Shown here: piece by piece, positions 6,782 to 14,209 of the stretch
Position numbering within the stretch: position 1 is the first letter of the stretch
Layout: every line of letters starts with the position of its first letter
NCBI GenBank assembly: GCA_947167725.1
Contig: CAMVJF010000022.1
Coordinates: forward strand, 1-14,209
From: an uncultured Clostridia bacterium
GTDB lineage: Bacteria > Bacillota > Clostridia > Oscillospirales > Oscillospiraceae
Direction: 5' to 3'
DNA length: 14,209 bases
Notes under the pieces: generated by a model
Database searches by the model: none
Told to the model about the DNA's origin: nothing
What the model saw: the letters and a program-made list of their open reading frames with translations, nothing else
Position numbers and translations under genes: made by a program

Positions 6782-6810
6782 TGACAGGAAAAGCTGTCGC
6801 AATATATACT
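6781..6810 (+). promoter_or_regulatory. Sigma-A-type promoter of the PTPE-repeat surface protein
   Basis: TTGACA (6781-6786) and TATACT (6805-6810) are separated by 18 nt; an overlapping TATATA at 6803-6808 would give 16 nt. Transcription would start near 6817, 33 nt before the GTG start. Confidence 0.7.
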
Positions 6811-6849
6811 GTAAAAATGTAAGAGAATGCAGTGAAAGGAGGCGGAACG

Positions 6850-8982
6850 GTGTACATCCGAGAGATAGACGACAGATATCCCGAATTTGCCGAGGCGTAC
6901 GAGCCTGTCAGAGGCCGTAAGAAGCGCAAAAAATTCCTGCTTGGTCAGGCCGCCCCGCTTTTGCTTGCCGTCGCAGGATCTGTATTGATCCTGAGCAGCG
7001 CTCTCCTCCCGAAAGCCGGCGCGCCGAAGCCGCCGTCCGGCAAAGGGAGACCTGCCACGCCCGTCGTGACGACCACAAGCCCGACGCCGGAGCCGACGCC
7101 CGAACCGACGCCGGAGCCGACGCCGGAGCCGACGCCCGAACCGACGCCGGAACCGACGCCGGAGCCGACGCCCGAGCCGACGCCGGAGCCGACCGAGGAG
7201 CCCGAGACGGTCCCCGGCCCGCCGGCCGTCAGAGCGCCGACGATCAACACGCCTAGCAGTTCCGATCTGGGCGATTACTATTTCGCTATCCCCTGTACGA
7301 TCAACCTCCAGTCCGCGGCGCAAAAATCCGGCGAGGCAGTTCTGCTGCGGAAGCCGGCCGGCGCGTCTTCCTACACGGAAATGACCAATCCGGGTGCCAG
7401 CATTACCTATCCCGGCGGGAAGAGCGGTTCATGGACTGTCAAGGACGAGTACGGCGACGCGCTGCGCGCGTATCTGCCGTATCCGAGCGATCAAATGGGC
7501 TCGATCGACAGGCTGAAGGTCCGCTTCAAATACACGCTTTCCAACGGGAAGAGCGGAACGGTCGACAGCAGCGAGGTCGTCGTCACGCAGGGTACCTTCT
7601 TTGAATTTGATCACGCCGACGTCGGCGTGTCCGGTTTCTCCGCTCAGTTCAAAATCGATTCGGCGACGATCCCCGACATCAGCAAGGTCAGCTGCGCGTC
7701 CGCGACCATGATGATCAACGGCCGGACGATCAATCTGAAGCCGTATGTTACGATCTCCGGCGGTTATGCCAAGGTCGCGACGCTGTTCAGCAATATCCTG
7801 AATTCCGGCGAGTCTATTGAATCGAACGGCCCGATCATCCTGAAGCTCAGGTATAAGGACAGCGGCGTGACCTGGGATGAATCCGACGAGGGGAGTCTGG
7901 GAGACTTGTCCGTTCCCACGCCGATCATCACGATCAACTCTGTCCGCGCATGGACCACCATGGGTATGCCGGGCGCTCTGCGTCGTCTTCGGGTGAATTA
8001 CAATATCGACCCCAACGGAACGACTGTTGCCGGTTCCGTCGTTACGATCACCGCAAACGACACCAGCTTCACCAAGTCCTGGAGCATGGAGGGGACCGGA
8101 GATCTTATCGTCGACGATGCTCTTGACTCGAATCTGCCGTATTATATCAGCACCGGATGGACGACGGAGATTATGGTCCAGTATTCCGACGGCGGTGATA
8201 CCTTCTCAAAAACGGTATCCACATCCTCCACCAAGACCTATGTCTGCGTGCTTGAGCCCACGATCACCAAAGCGGAATTCGTAGAGGATTATCTCTTCCG
8301 GATCAGCGGCACGGTCCGCTTTGCCGCCGACGGCGACGATCCCTACACCTATTCCGGCACGCTGGTGACCAGTCCGGAGATCGGCTGGAAGACCCCGACC
8401 AATCCGAATCCTTCCCCGACGTTCGAGCCGGGCTCGATCGATTTCTATGATGATTCGTACAATCCCGTCAGCGAACTCACACAGGGCGATACGTGTAATT
8501 TCAGTGTGGACTTCGAAGATGTTCCTTCCGACGCGACGGGCTTTATCTTGAAGCTCTCGGCCGACCCCGCATACGGCGGCAGCTATTTCTACGTCGGCGG
8601 AATTTCCGGCACGGCCTCCGGATCGGTCACGCCCTATTCCGAACCGCCCGATCCGACCAGCATTTTCTATGGCGGCGAATTCTATTTCATCAATATGTCT
8701 TCCGGTGTATTCGGCGGGTCGATCGGACTTGTCAGCCCCATCACCCAGAGTGATCTTTCCAACGTCACCTATACGATCACGATGAACGGAACGGATATTA
8801 CATCCCAGATCGCCCCGTATTCACACTCGATCTCAGACCCTGAAGCAATCGGATTCTGGCTGAACGCCATCGACATCCCTCAGATCGTCTGGGACAATCC
8901 CGATGCGGATTACTGGGTTTACGTCTCGGCGGATTATATGGGAGAAACGTATCAAGAAGAATATCAAGTCATACTCTCATGA
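6850..8982 (+). CDS. Membrane-anchored surface protein with PTPE-repeat stalk
   Basis: This 710-residue protein has a short charged cytoplasmic tail (1-30, with basic RGRKKRKK at 21-28), one hydrophobic helix at about 34-53, and a Pro/Thr/Glu stalk with nine perfect PTPE units (78-113) plus PTEE. The remaining 590 residues are rich in Ser, Thr, Gly and aromatic residues and look like successive beta-sandwich modules, several opening with a Pro-x-Ile/Thr pattern (near APTINTP, TPIITINSV and EPTITKAEF). There is no LPxTG or S-layer motif, so it is likely tethered as an N-in type II membrane protein with its stalk crossing the wall. The GTG at 6850 is chosen because AAAGGAGG ends at 6842; an upstream in-frame GTG at 6832 lies before that site. 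Function is unknown. The MscS-type gene starts 71 nt downstream with no terminator between. Confidence 0.75.
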   Translation: MYIREIDDRYPEFAEAYEPVRGRKKRKKFLLGQAAPLLLAVAGSVLILSSALLPKAGAPKPPSGKGRPATPVVTTTSPTPEPTPEPTPEPTPEPTPEPTPEPTPEPTPEPTPEPTEEPETVPGPPAVRAPTINTPSSSDLGDYYFAIPCTINLQSAAQKSGEAVLLRKPAGASSYTEMTNPGASITYPGGKSGSWTVKDEYGDALRAYLPYPSDQMGSIDRLKVRFKYTLSNGKSGTVDSSEVVVTQGTFFEFDHADVGVSGFSAQFKIDSATIPDISKVSCASATMMINGRTINLKPYVTISGGYAKVATLFSNILNSGESIESNGPIILKLRYKDSGVTWDESDEGSLGDLSVPTPIITINSVRAWTTMGMPGALRRLRVNYNIDPNGTTVAGSVVTITANDTSFTKSWSMEGTGDLIVDDALDSNLPYYISTGWTTEIMVQYSDGGDTFSKTVSTSSTKTYVCVLEPTITKAEFVEDYLFRISGTVRFAADGDDPYTYSGTLVTSPEIGWKTPTNPNPSPTFEPGSIDFYDDSYNPVSELTQGDTCNFSVDFEDVPSDATGFILKLSADPAYGGSYFYVGGISGTASGSVTPYSEPPDPTSIFYGGEFYFINMSSGVFGGSIGLVSPITQSDLSNVTYTITMNGTDITSQIAPYSHSISDPEAIGFWLNAIDIPQIVWDNPDADYWVYVSADYMGETYQEEYQVILS
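7081..7200 (+). repeat. 12-bp tandem repeat coding for PTPE
   Basis: Nine in-frame copies of CCGACGCCSGAR (7081-7188) are followed by one degenerate copy (7189-7200). Copies differ only at third codon positions or in the CC/CG join, so slippage could change stalk length by whole units without a frameshift. Confidence 0.95.
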
Positions 8983-9053
8983 CACGGGCATTCACCGCAT
9001 CTTTCCCGCATTTTCATCTCGTCTGATTTGTTATTTGGAACAGGAGGAACACC

Positions 9054-9998
9054 ATGAAAACGTACAAGAAAAAGAAAGCGAGAAAAGCCAACGGCTGGAT
9101 CGGTGCGCTGATCGCGCTGATCGTGTCGGTGCTGCTTCTCAATCCCAGATGGCTTCCGCTCTCCGAGACGACGAAGGCCACGATCGCGGAGCTTGAAAAG
9201 AACTATTTCCTTATCAAGCGCAGCGGCAACATCACGGCCGCGCATATCCTCGCGCTTGTTCTTGCGATCTGCCTGATCTATCTTATCTACAAAGTGATCA
9301 AGTTCCTCCTTGTGACTTTCGGAGCCAAAAACTCCCGTGCCAGAACGATCACCGCGCTGATCCTCGGCACGATCAAGTATCTGGCCGTGATCCTCGGTGC
9401 GCTCTGGGGGCTGAGCATCCTGGGCGTCGACTCCACGGCCGTGCTTGCCGGCGCCGGGATCCTCGGACTGATCATCGGCTTCGGCGCGCAGAGCTTGATC
9501 GAGGACGTCATCACAGGCCTGTTCATTATCTTTGAAGGCAAGTATTCCATCGGCGACATCATCGTTCTGGACGATTTCCGCGGCGTCGTGAAGGATATCG
9601 GCGTGCGCACCACCACGATCGAGGACGCCGGATACAACCTCAAGGTCGTCAACAACTCCGATATCCGCAACTTCCAGAACCGCTCGCGCAATATTTCGCT
9701 TGCCGCCTGCGAAGTCAGCGTGTCGTATGAAACCGATATCCCCAAGCTTGAGAAGATGCTCGCCGAGAATCTGCCTCTGATGCTCGATGCGCACCGCGAT
9801 CTGTATCTGACCGTGCCACGGCTCCTTGGCGTGACCCAGCTTGCCGATAGCGGCGTCAACCTCAAGTTTGTCGTTGACGTCAAGGAAGAGAACATCTTTG
9901 TCGCGCAGCGCGCGCTCACGCGCGATATCCGCGTCCTCTTTGCGGAAAAGGGCGTCGAGATCCCGTTCCCGCAGGTCGTCGTGCACAACGGCGACTGA
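9054..9998 (+). CDS. Mechanosensitive ion channel of the MscS family
   Basis: This 314-residue protein has hydrophobic segments at about 14-30, 62-82, 103-123 and 128-150, then a cytoplasmic beta domain. The pore-lining helix AGILGLIIGFGAQSLIEDVITG, followed by a GKYSIGD turn, is the diagnostic MscS motif: small residues pack the pore helix and the turn leads into the beta domain. The NNSDIRNFQNRSR stretch and the C-terminal alpha/beta region complete the family fold. Such channels open under membrane tension and release solutes on osmotic downshock. AGGAGG lies 6-7 nt before the ATG. It may be co-transcribed with the surface protein upstream. The N-terminal basic run (KKKKARK) is cytoplasmic. 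I do not assign mscS or ykuT-type names because subfamily cannot be settled. Confidence 0.92.
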   Translation: MKTYKKKKARKANGWIGALIALIVSVLLLNPRWLPLSETTKATIAELEKNYFLIKRSGNITAAHILALVLAICLIYLIYKVIKFLLVTFGAKNSRARTITALILGTIKYLAVILGALWGLSILGVDSTAVLAGAGILGLIIGFGAQSLIEDVITGLFIIFEGKYSIGDIIVLDDFRGVVKDIGVRTTTIEDAGYNLKVVNNSDIRNFQNRSRNISLAACEVSVSYETDIPKLEKMLAENLPLMLDAHRDLYLTVPRLLGVTQLADSGVNLKFVVDVKEENIFVAQRALTRDIRVLFAEKGVEIPFPQVVVHNGD

Positions 9999-10170
9999 TT
10001 GCGCAGCAATCGTTGCAATGATCTGACAGGATCGCCTTTGGCGCTTTCGGATATGGTCTGACGCTTGCTTTCCAGTTATTTCATCTGCTTTTTTCGCATA
10101 TCTGTCTTTTCATCGCAAAAGATAAGCACGGGTAAGGATACCAAAAGAATGGCGATCGTCTCCGTGCGTC

Positions 10171-10214
10171 TCAGACCGGGCCTTCGCTGCGCTTTTGCGC
10201 CCGGCCCAATCTGA
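10171..10214 (+). promoter_or_regulatory. Leader hairpin in front of the spore-protein gene
   Basis: TCAGA-CCGGGC (10171-10181) can pair with GCCCGG (10199-10204) and, across a 5-nt bulge, TCTGA (10210-10214). An inner GCG/CGC stem is possible. It ends just before the AAAAGGAG ribosome binding site. It may protect the mRNA or tune translation; a sigma-G promoter was looked for upstream and not found with confidence. Confidence 0.45.
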
Positions 10215-10233
10215 GGAAAAGGAGATGCGAAGA

Positions 10234-10434
10234 ATGTCTACGAATTCCAGCAACCAGCTCGTCAATCCGAGTGCGCGTGAAGCGATGGATAAGTTTAAGA
10301 TGGAGGCTGCTTCCGAAGTCGGCGTGAACCTTAAGCAGGGCTACAACGGCGACCTCACCAGCCGTCAGGCCGGCTCCGTCGGCGGGCAGATGGTCCGCAA
10401 GATGATCGAAGCCTACGAGAACGGCATGAAGTGA
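10234..10434 (+). CDS. Alpha/beta-type small acid-soluble spore protein
   Basis: This 66-residue protein has the family pattern: a basic KFKMEAASEVGVNL helix, then the strongly conserved GYNGDLTSRQAGSVGGQMVRKMI. The SE|VGV stretch is the expected cleavage site of the germination protease GPR. These proteins coat spore DNA in the A-form-like state and protect it from UV and heat, then are degraded on germination. The ATG at 10234 is set by AAAAGGAG 9 nt upstream; an in-frame ATG at 10225 overlaps that site and is unlikely. It is monocistronic, flanked by a leader hairpin and a terminator. It is the best evidence that the organism forms endospores. Expression in the forespore would be expected. 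Confidence 0.95.
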   Translation: MSTNSSNQLVNPSAREAMDKFKMEAASEVGVNLKQGYNGDLTSRQAGSVGGQMVRKMIEAYENGMK

Positions 10435-10482
10435 TCGCACGAACCGTGCGATCCGTTGCAGGGCAGCAGCGCTGCCCTGCAA
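10433..10482 (+). terminator. Two tandem hairpins ending the spore-protein transcript
   Basis: The first stem (10433-10441 with 10445-10453, 9 bp, 3-nt loop) begins inside the stop codon. The second (10456-10467 with 10471-10482, 12 bp, 3-nt loop) is perfect and is followed by TTCTATAT. The second is the probable terminator, although the T run is short. Confidence 0.75.
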
Positions 10483-10560
10483 TTCTATATAAAGCCGTAC
10501 ATATTGACAGAATAGAACCGAAAGCATTTTTACTAAAAAATGAAAAGCCGTTCCCGGACG

Positions 10561-10632
10561 CGTGCAGTTGCGTTCTGAGCTTTCCATCCGCCTATTTGCG
10601 CGGATTCGCGAATGCAGGACGCATACTGCACG
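10561..10632 (+). promoter_or_regulatory. Long imperfect hairpin in the leader of the P-type-ATPase-like gene
   Basis: CGTGCAGT (10561-10568) pairs with ACTGCACG (10625-10632); GCGT (10570-10573) with ACGC (10619-10622); and CTG (10575-10577) with CAG (10615-10617), with one wobble and a small bulge. Inside is ATCCGC (10586-10591) with GCGGAT (10600-10605). The structure ends about 15 nt before the AGGGAG ribosome binding site. A weak TTGACA at 10504-10509 lies upstream, without a convincing -10. Confidence 0.5.
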
Positions 10633-10661
10633 GCCGCGGTTGGCGCAGGGAGAATAGACAG

Positions 10662-12713
10662 ATGGCCAAACACCTTGCCGCAACAGAAAAGCCAAAGAAG
10701 AAAGCGGCCGCACACACCCATCGGGAGATCCATGTACCGGATTTTCGCAAGAGGCGTTCGCCGCAGCACAACAGGCGTGAGGACGAGGATCTTACCAGGA
10801 GCGGGATGCTGAACAAAACGCTTGACCGAAAGTTCAGCGCCGGAGATCTTGTCCTCGCGGTCCTCTCTCTGTTTGCGTTGATTCTGGTGTATTTTATTCC
10901 CACGCGCGGGCTCGTTCGTCTGTTGAGCTTCTTCGTTCCTTTCCTCCTCGCGGGTTATTCCTATCTTTTCGAGGCTTTCCAGGAAGCCTTCATGGGCATC
11001 GTGCTGGGCCGCGAGCTGATAGTGACGGCTGCTTCCGTGCTTGCCTTTACCTCCGGCTCCTACTTCGGCGGCGCGGCGATCATGGTCTTTCTGAAGATCT
11101 GCGATCTGACCGTCTCCTTTGCCGAATCGCTTCAGAATGAGCAAGTCTCGGAGCTTTACGCCCTGCGTCCGGAAACCGCCGATGTCGTGAATCTCGGTAT
11201 GCTCACGGAGACGAACGCGCGAGATATCCCCATCGGCACGCTCATTGAGCTGGATGCCGGCAAAACCATCCCGATCGACGGGATTGTAGAAGAAGGGACT
11301 TCCGTGGTCGATGCGTCGCCGCTGACACACGCAAACACAAGCAGTCCGGTCGTGCCCGGCTCCCGGGTGTTCTCCGGATGCGTGAACGTTTCCGCGCCCA
11401 TCCGGATCCGCACGACTGCCCTGCAGAGCGATTCGGTCTGTTCGACGGTGATCCGCGCGGCGGAAAACTCCTGGATGCACAAATCCGCCCTTGAACGGCT
11501 CCTGCAGAAGGTCCTTTCCTATGTCTCTCCCGCGCTGATCGCCGCTGCGATCCTGATTGCGCTGATCCCTTCGCTGGTGACGGGAGAATGGCGCGACTAT
11601 CTTCTGCGCGCCGCGATCCTTCTGACGGCCTCACAGTCATATTCCGTCATTCAGAGCGTCAAGCTCGCGTTTGACTGCGCCGCGGCGCATGCCGCAGGTT
11701 TCGGCGTCGTGTTCAAAGGGCATGGCACGATCGAGGCTCTTTCCAAAGCCGAGACGATGGTTTTCGATAAAACCGGCACCGTTACCGAGGGACGCTTCCA
11801 GATCAAGGAGGTATTTCCGAGCGGCGTCTCGGAAGAATATCTTCTTTTCCTGGCAGGCGCCGCGGAGCTTCACTCCCGTCACCCCCTGGCGCAGGCGATC
11901 GTTGCCGCCAGCGGAGCCGCCGCCTCCGACGTCGAGGTCCTTGACGTTGAGGAGACGCCTGGACGGGGAGTATGTGCGTTTATCGGCGGTCGGAACGTTT
12001 ACGTCGGCAACGCAGCGATGATGGAAGATCACGATATCAAGTTCCGTAATCCCTCCATCCCGGGCACCGCGATCCATGTCGCGGTCGATAATCACTATAT
12101 CGGACATATTATCGTCGAAGACGCGCTCCGTATGGGCGCCTTCGATGCGATCGAGGAGCTGCGCATCGCCGGCGTGAAGGACAGCGTCATGTTGACGGGC
12201 GACGTACATTCTTCCGCGCGCAGGATCGCTTCTTCGCTGAATTTCGATATGATCAAGGCCGAGCTTTCTCCCGAAGAAAAATGCCGCGCGGTCGAATATT
12301 TGATGAATAACCGCAATGCCAACACGACGCTCGCCTTCGTGGGCGACGGCGTCTGTGACGCTGACGTGATCCGTCTGGCGACGGTCGGAATCGCATTTGA
12401 CTGTTTTGACAAGCCCGACGCGATCAACGCCGCGGACGTCGCAATCCTCGGCGGCGAGATCCGCACGCTGCCTCGCGGCTATCGTCTCGCCAAGCTCTGT
12501 TCTCTCGCCGTGCTTGAGAACAGCATCGTATGCGGCGCGGTGAACTTTGCATGCGCATTCTTCGGTGTGCTGGGCTATATCGGACTTCCTTTCGCCGTAC
12601 TGCTCCAGACTGCCGCGGTGATCCTTGAGGTATTCAACCCTGTGCGCGTGTTATACTTGGAAGAGGAACAATCCAACCGTCTCATGAAGAAAGGGAGAAG
12701 AAAACATGAATGA
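10662..12713 (+). CDS. Degenerate P1B-like P-type ATPase (ion-site and dephosphorylation motifs lost)
   Basis: This 683-residue membrane protein has the topology of heavy-metal (P1B) ATPases: about four helices before the actuator domain, two after it, and two at the C-terminus. The catalytic core is partly intact: phosphorylated Asp in DKTGT (D369-T373), HP in the nucleotide domain (H407-P408), a GRG nucleotide loop, and MLTGD (510-514). Other hallmarks are gone: the actuator TGE reads THA (222-224), the CPC of the ion-site helix reads SQS (324-326), GDGxND reads GDGVCD (561-566), and the last helix has QTA (649-651) where zinc pumps have DxG. The N-terminus has no CxxC metal domain but a basic, His-containing tail of about 55 residues. 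Start ATG follows AGGGAG; the frame is open upstream to 10431 across hairpins. It overlaps the nitroreductase gene by 8 nt. It may phosphorylate but not pump metal. Confidence 0.85.
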   Translation: MAKHLAATEKPKKKAAAHTHREIHVPDFRKRRSPQHNRREDEDLTRSGMLNKTLDRKFSAGDLVLAVLSLFALILVYFIPTRGLVRLLSFFVPFLLAGYSYLFEAFQEAFMGIVLGRELIVTAASVLAFTSGSYFGGAAIMVFLKICDLTVSFAESLQNEQVSELYALRPETADVVNLGMLTETNARDIPIGTLIELDAGKTIPIDGIVEEGTSVVDASPLTHANTSSPVVPGSRVFSGCVNVSAPIRIRTTALQSDSVCSTVIRAAENSWMHKSALERLLQKVLSYVSPALIAAAILIALIPSLVTGEWRDYLLRAAILLTASQSYSVIQSVKLAFDCAAAHAAGFGVVFKGHGTIEALSKAETMVFDKTGTVTEGRFQIKEVFPSGVSEEYLLFLAGAAELHSRHPLAQAIVAASGAAASDVEVLDVEETPGRGVCAFIGGRNVYVGNAAMMEDHDIKFRNPSIPGTAIHVAVDNHYIGHIIVEDALRMGAFDAIEELRIAGVKDSVMLTGDVHSSARRIASSLNFDMIKAELSPEEKCRAVEYLMNNRNANTTLAFVGDGVCDADVIRLATVGIAFDCFDKPDAINAADVAILGGEIRTLPRGYRLAKLCSLAVLENSIVCGAVNFACAFFGVLGYIGLPFAVLLQTAAVILEVFNPVRVLYLEEEQSNRLMKKGRRKHE

Positions 12714-13224
12714 AGCTTTACGAGTCCTCTGCGAGAGAAGAAGCATCCGCAAATACAGACCCGAACAGATCACGCGCGCCGAGCTGGACGCCGTGATCGA
12801 GGCGGGCGTATGCGCGCCCTCCGGAAGGAACGGCCAGTCGGCCGTCATCGTCGCGGTACAGGACAAGAAAACGCGGGATCAGCTTTCGGCCATGAATGCG
12901 GAGATCCTCGGCGTGAAGAGCGATCCCTTTTACGGCGCGCCCACCGTGCTCGTCGTGCTTGCGAAAGCCGACAGTATCTTTGCCGTTCAGGACGGCAGCC
13001 TCGTTCTCGGCAATCTCCAGAATGCTGCGAAGGCGATCGGCCTCGGCTCCTGCTGGATCAACCGCGCGAAGGAATGCTTTGAAACCGAAGAAGGGAAGGC
13101 CCTTCTGAAAAAATGGGGTCTTGAGGGCGATTATATCGGCGTCGGCAACTGCATCCTCGGATATCCGGCAGAGGATCCCGCGATCAAGCCGCGTAAGGAA
13201 AACTACGTTACTTACGTGCTCTGA
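12706..13224 (+). CDS. Nitroreductase-family FMN protein
   Basis: This 172-residue protein matches the nitroreductase family: RRSIRKY at 11-17 is the FMN phosphate-binding start, APSGRNGQ at 37-44 binds the flavin, and the NLQNAAKAIGLGSCWI helix at about 103-118 is the conserved dimer-core segment. Members reduce nitro compounds, quinones or flavins with NAD(P)H; substrate is not predictable. At 172 residues it is a short, minimal member without the extra loop of longer forms. Its ATG overlaps the end of the ATPase-like gene (ATGAATGA), and GGGAG lies about 8 nt upstream, so translation is probably coupled. Confidence 0.9.
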   Translation: MNEALRVLCERRSIRKYRPEQITRAELDAVIEAGVCAPSGRNGQSAVIVAVQDKKTRDQLSAMNAEILGVKSDPFYGAPTVLVVLAKADSIFAVQDGSLVLGNLQNAAKAIGLGSCWINRAKECFETEEGKALLKKWGLEGDYIGVGNCILGYPAEDPAIKPRKENYVTYVL

Positions 13225-13227
13225 GGC

Positions 13228-13791
13228 ATGAACGTCTACGATTTCGATAAAACGGTCTTCTATCCGGATAGTTCCTACACTTTTTTCCTGTATTGCCTGC
13301 GGACGCACCCTCATGCGGTCCTGTGCACGGGGAAGGACATTTTGCGCTATGCGACGCTATACGCGCGCAAAGCCGTGAATACAAAGGAACTCAAGGAAAA
13401 GCTCTTTGCCTTTCTGCTGTTTCTGCCCGAACCGGAAAAGGTCGTCCGCGCTTTTTGGGATCGTCATTTTTCCACAGGCATTCGGTCCTGGTATCTCGCA
13501 CAGAAGCGCAGCGACGATCTGATCATCAGCGCTTCGCCTGCTTTCCTTGTCGAAGAGGCGTGCAGGAGGCTGGGCGTTTCCTGCATCGCGACGCGAATGG
13601 ATATCGACTCAGGCCGTATCGACGGGGAAAACTGTCATGACGTTGAAAAAACAAGGCGTTTCCTCGCAGAATATCCCGACGGGGTGATAGAGAGGTTCTA
13701 TTCCGATTCCCTTTCCGACACGCCGCTTGCGATGCTGGCGGATCAAGCCTGGCTCGTGAAAAAAGATAAGCTGAGTCCCTGGCCCTGCTGA
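13228..13791 (+). CDS. HAD-superfamily subclass IB phosphatase-like protein
   Basis: This 187-residue protein shows all four HAD motifs: DFDKT at D5-T9 (nucleophile D5, acid/base D7), SAS at 101-103, K141, and DSLSD at 160-164. The helical cap between motifs I and II (about residues 20-95) is of the IB type found in phosphoserine-phosphatase relatives. It is cytoplasmic; substrate is unknown. Start ATG lies 3 nt after the nitroreductase stop, with only GAGG overlapping that stop as a ribosome binding site, so it is very likely translated by coupling. Gene order puts it in the same operon as the ATPase-like protein. Confidence 0.88.
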   Translation: MNVYDFDKTVFYPDSSYTFFLYCLRTHPHAVLCTGKDILRYATLYARKAVNTKELKEKLFAFLLFLPEPEKVVRAFWDRHFSTGIRSWYLAQKRSDDLIISASPAFLVEEACRRLGVSCIATRMDIDSGRIDGENCHDVEKTRRFLAEYPDGVIERFYSDSLSDTPLAMLADQAWLVKKDKLSPWPC

Positions 13792-13820
13792 CGCGCGGCC
13801 GGGAAGAAAAGAGGTCAACC

Positions 13821-14209
13821 ATGCCTTCCTCCACAAAAGAGGCGCTCGGCGCCGCACTGAAAAAAATGATGGCGGTCAAGCCGATCGATAAGATCACGGT
13901 CAAGGATCTTGTCGAGATCTGCGGTGTGAACCGGCAGACCTTCTATTATCATTTCGACGATGTATACGATCTGCTGGAGGGGGTCTTTGAAGCGGATGCG
14001 GAGAAAAACCTGCCGCATGAGGTCAAATATGAGCGCTGGCGCGAGGACGTTTCGATGTTCTTCAAGTATCTCATCCGAAACTCCGACTTTGCGCTGAACA
14101 TCTACAATTCGCCAAACCGGACCTATATGCTGCGTTTCTATAAGCAGAAGCTGCAGAACTGCATTCGCAGCTTTGCCGTGATCGTATCGCGCGATATGAA
14201 GATCGACCG
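13821..14209 (+). CDS. TetR/AcrR-family transcriptional regulator (partial, C-terminus missing)
   Basis: The first 129 residues are in the window. Residues 22-52 are the TetR helix-turn-helix: KITVKDLVEICGVNRQTFYYHFDDVYDLLE, with the conserved FYYHF at 41-45. The rest resembles the C-terminal ligand domain of DhaS-like, TetR-type regulators. AAAAGAGG lies about 6 nt before the ATG. It begins 29 nt after the phosphatase stop and is probably in the same operon, so it may regulate this unit; the target and ligand are unknown. Confidence 0.85.
   Translation, partial: MPSSTKEALGAALKKMMAVKPIDKITVKDLVEICGVNRQTFYYHFDDVYDLLEGVFEADAEKNLPHEVKYERWREDVSMFFKYLIRNSDFALNIYNSPNRTYMLRFYKQKLQNCIRSFAVIVSRDMKID

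Noticed and set aside
7081..7200. Possible CRISPR-like repeat array
   Set aside because: The unit is 12 bp with no spacers and codes in frame for a proline-rich stalk.
6945..7250. A minus-strand ORF encoding GVGS repeats
   Set aside because: It is the complement of the PTPE repeat, whose third-position changes are silent in the plus-strand frame.
9997..10011. Terminator after the MscS gene
   Set aside because: The GATTGC/GCAATC stem is 6 bp with no T run, so it is too weak to call.
10015..10170. A sigma-G promoter for the spore protein
   Set aside because: Expected because of the gene's class, but no pair close to the sigma-G consensus at suitable spacing could be read.
10431..10661. An N-terminal extension of the ATPase-like protein from the in-frame GTG at 10431
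   Set aside because: It would run through the spore-protein terminator hairpins, overlaps the end of that gene and has no ribosome binding site, while ATG 10662 has AGGGAG.

Overview
The window reads as a chromosomal segment of a GC-rich, spore-forming member of the Firmicutes, probably class Clostridia near Oscillospiraceae. The grounds are sigma-A-type promoters, strong AGGAGG ribosome binding sites, a complete alpha/beta-type small acid-soluble spore protein, a ferredoxin/flavin oxidoreductase typical of anaerobes, and the rplU-rpmA-obgE order. I see no rRNA, tRNA, CRISPR array, insertion sequence or phage gene. The taxonomic placement is an inference.

Layout. (1) Positions 1-2023, minus strand: a multi-cluster iron-sulfur/FAD oxidoreductase cut off at the left edge. 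A 221-bp divergent region with two good promoters separates it from the plus-strand genes. (2) 2245-4099: a CYTH-superfamily protein and a DUF3298-type lipoprotein. (3) 4138-6268: the ribosome block: promoter, probable L21 leader, L21, L27, terminator, the GTPase ObgE, and a 16-bp hairpin. There is no prp gene between rplU and rpmA, and L27 starts directly at its mature N-terminus. (4) 6269-6849: a 580-bp stretch with no convincing long gene. It holds a promoter, a string of small hairpins, a tiny ORF whose stop lies inside a strong terminator, and then a near-consensus promoter with a tandem 11-bp repeat at its -35. (5) 6850-9998: a membrane-anchored surface protein with a PTPE-repeat stalk, then an MscS-type channel. 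(6) 10234-10482: the spore protein and its terminator. (7) 10662-14209: a tightly packed set of a P-type-ATPase-like protein, a nitroreductase, a HAD-IB phosphatase and a partial TetR-type regulator.

The most unusual items are the P-type-ATPase-like protein and the structured intergenic region at 6379-6683. The ATPase-like protein keeps the phosphorylated Asp and ATP-binding motifs but has lost the TGE dephosphorylation motif, the CPC ion-site motif and the Asn of GDGxND. Its gene is preceded by a long imperfect hairpin. All functional calls come from motif reading; no database search was run.
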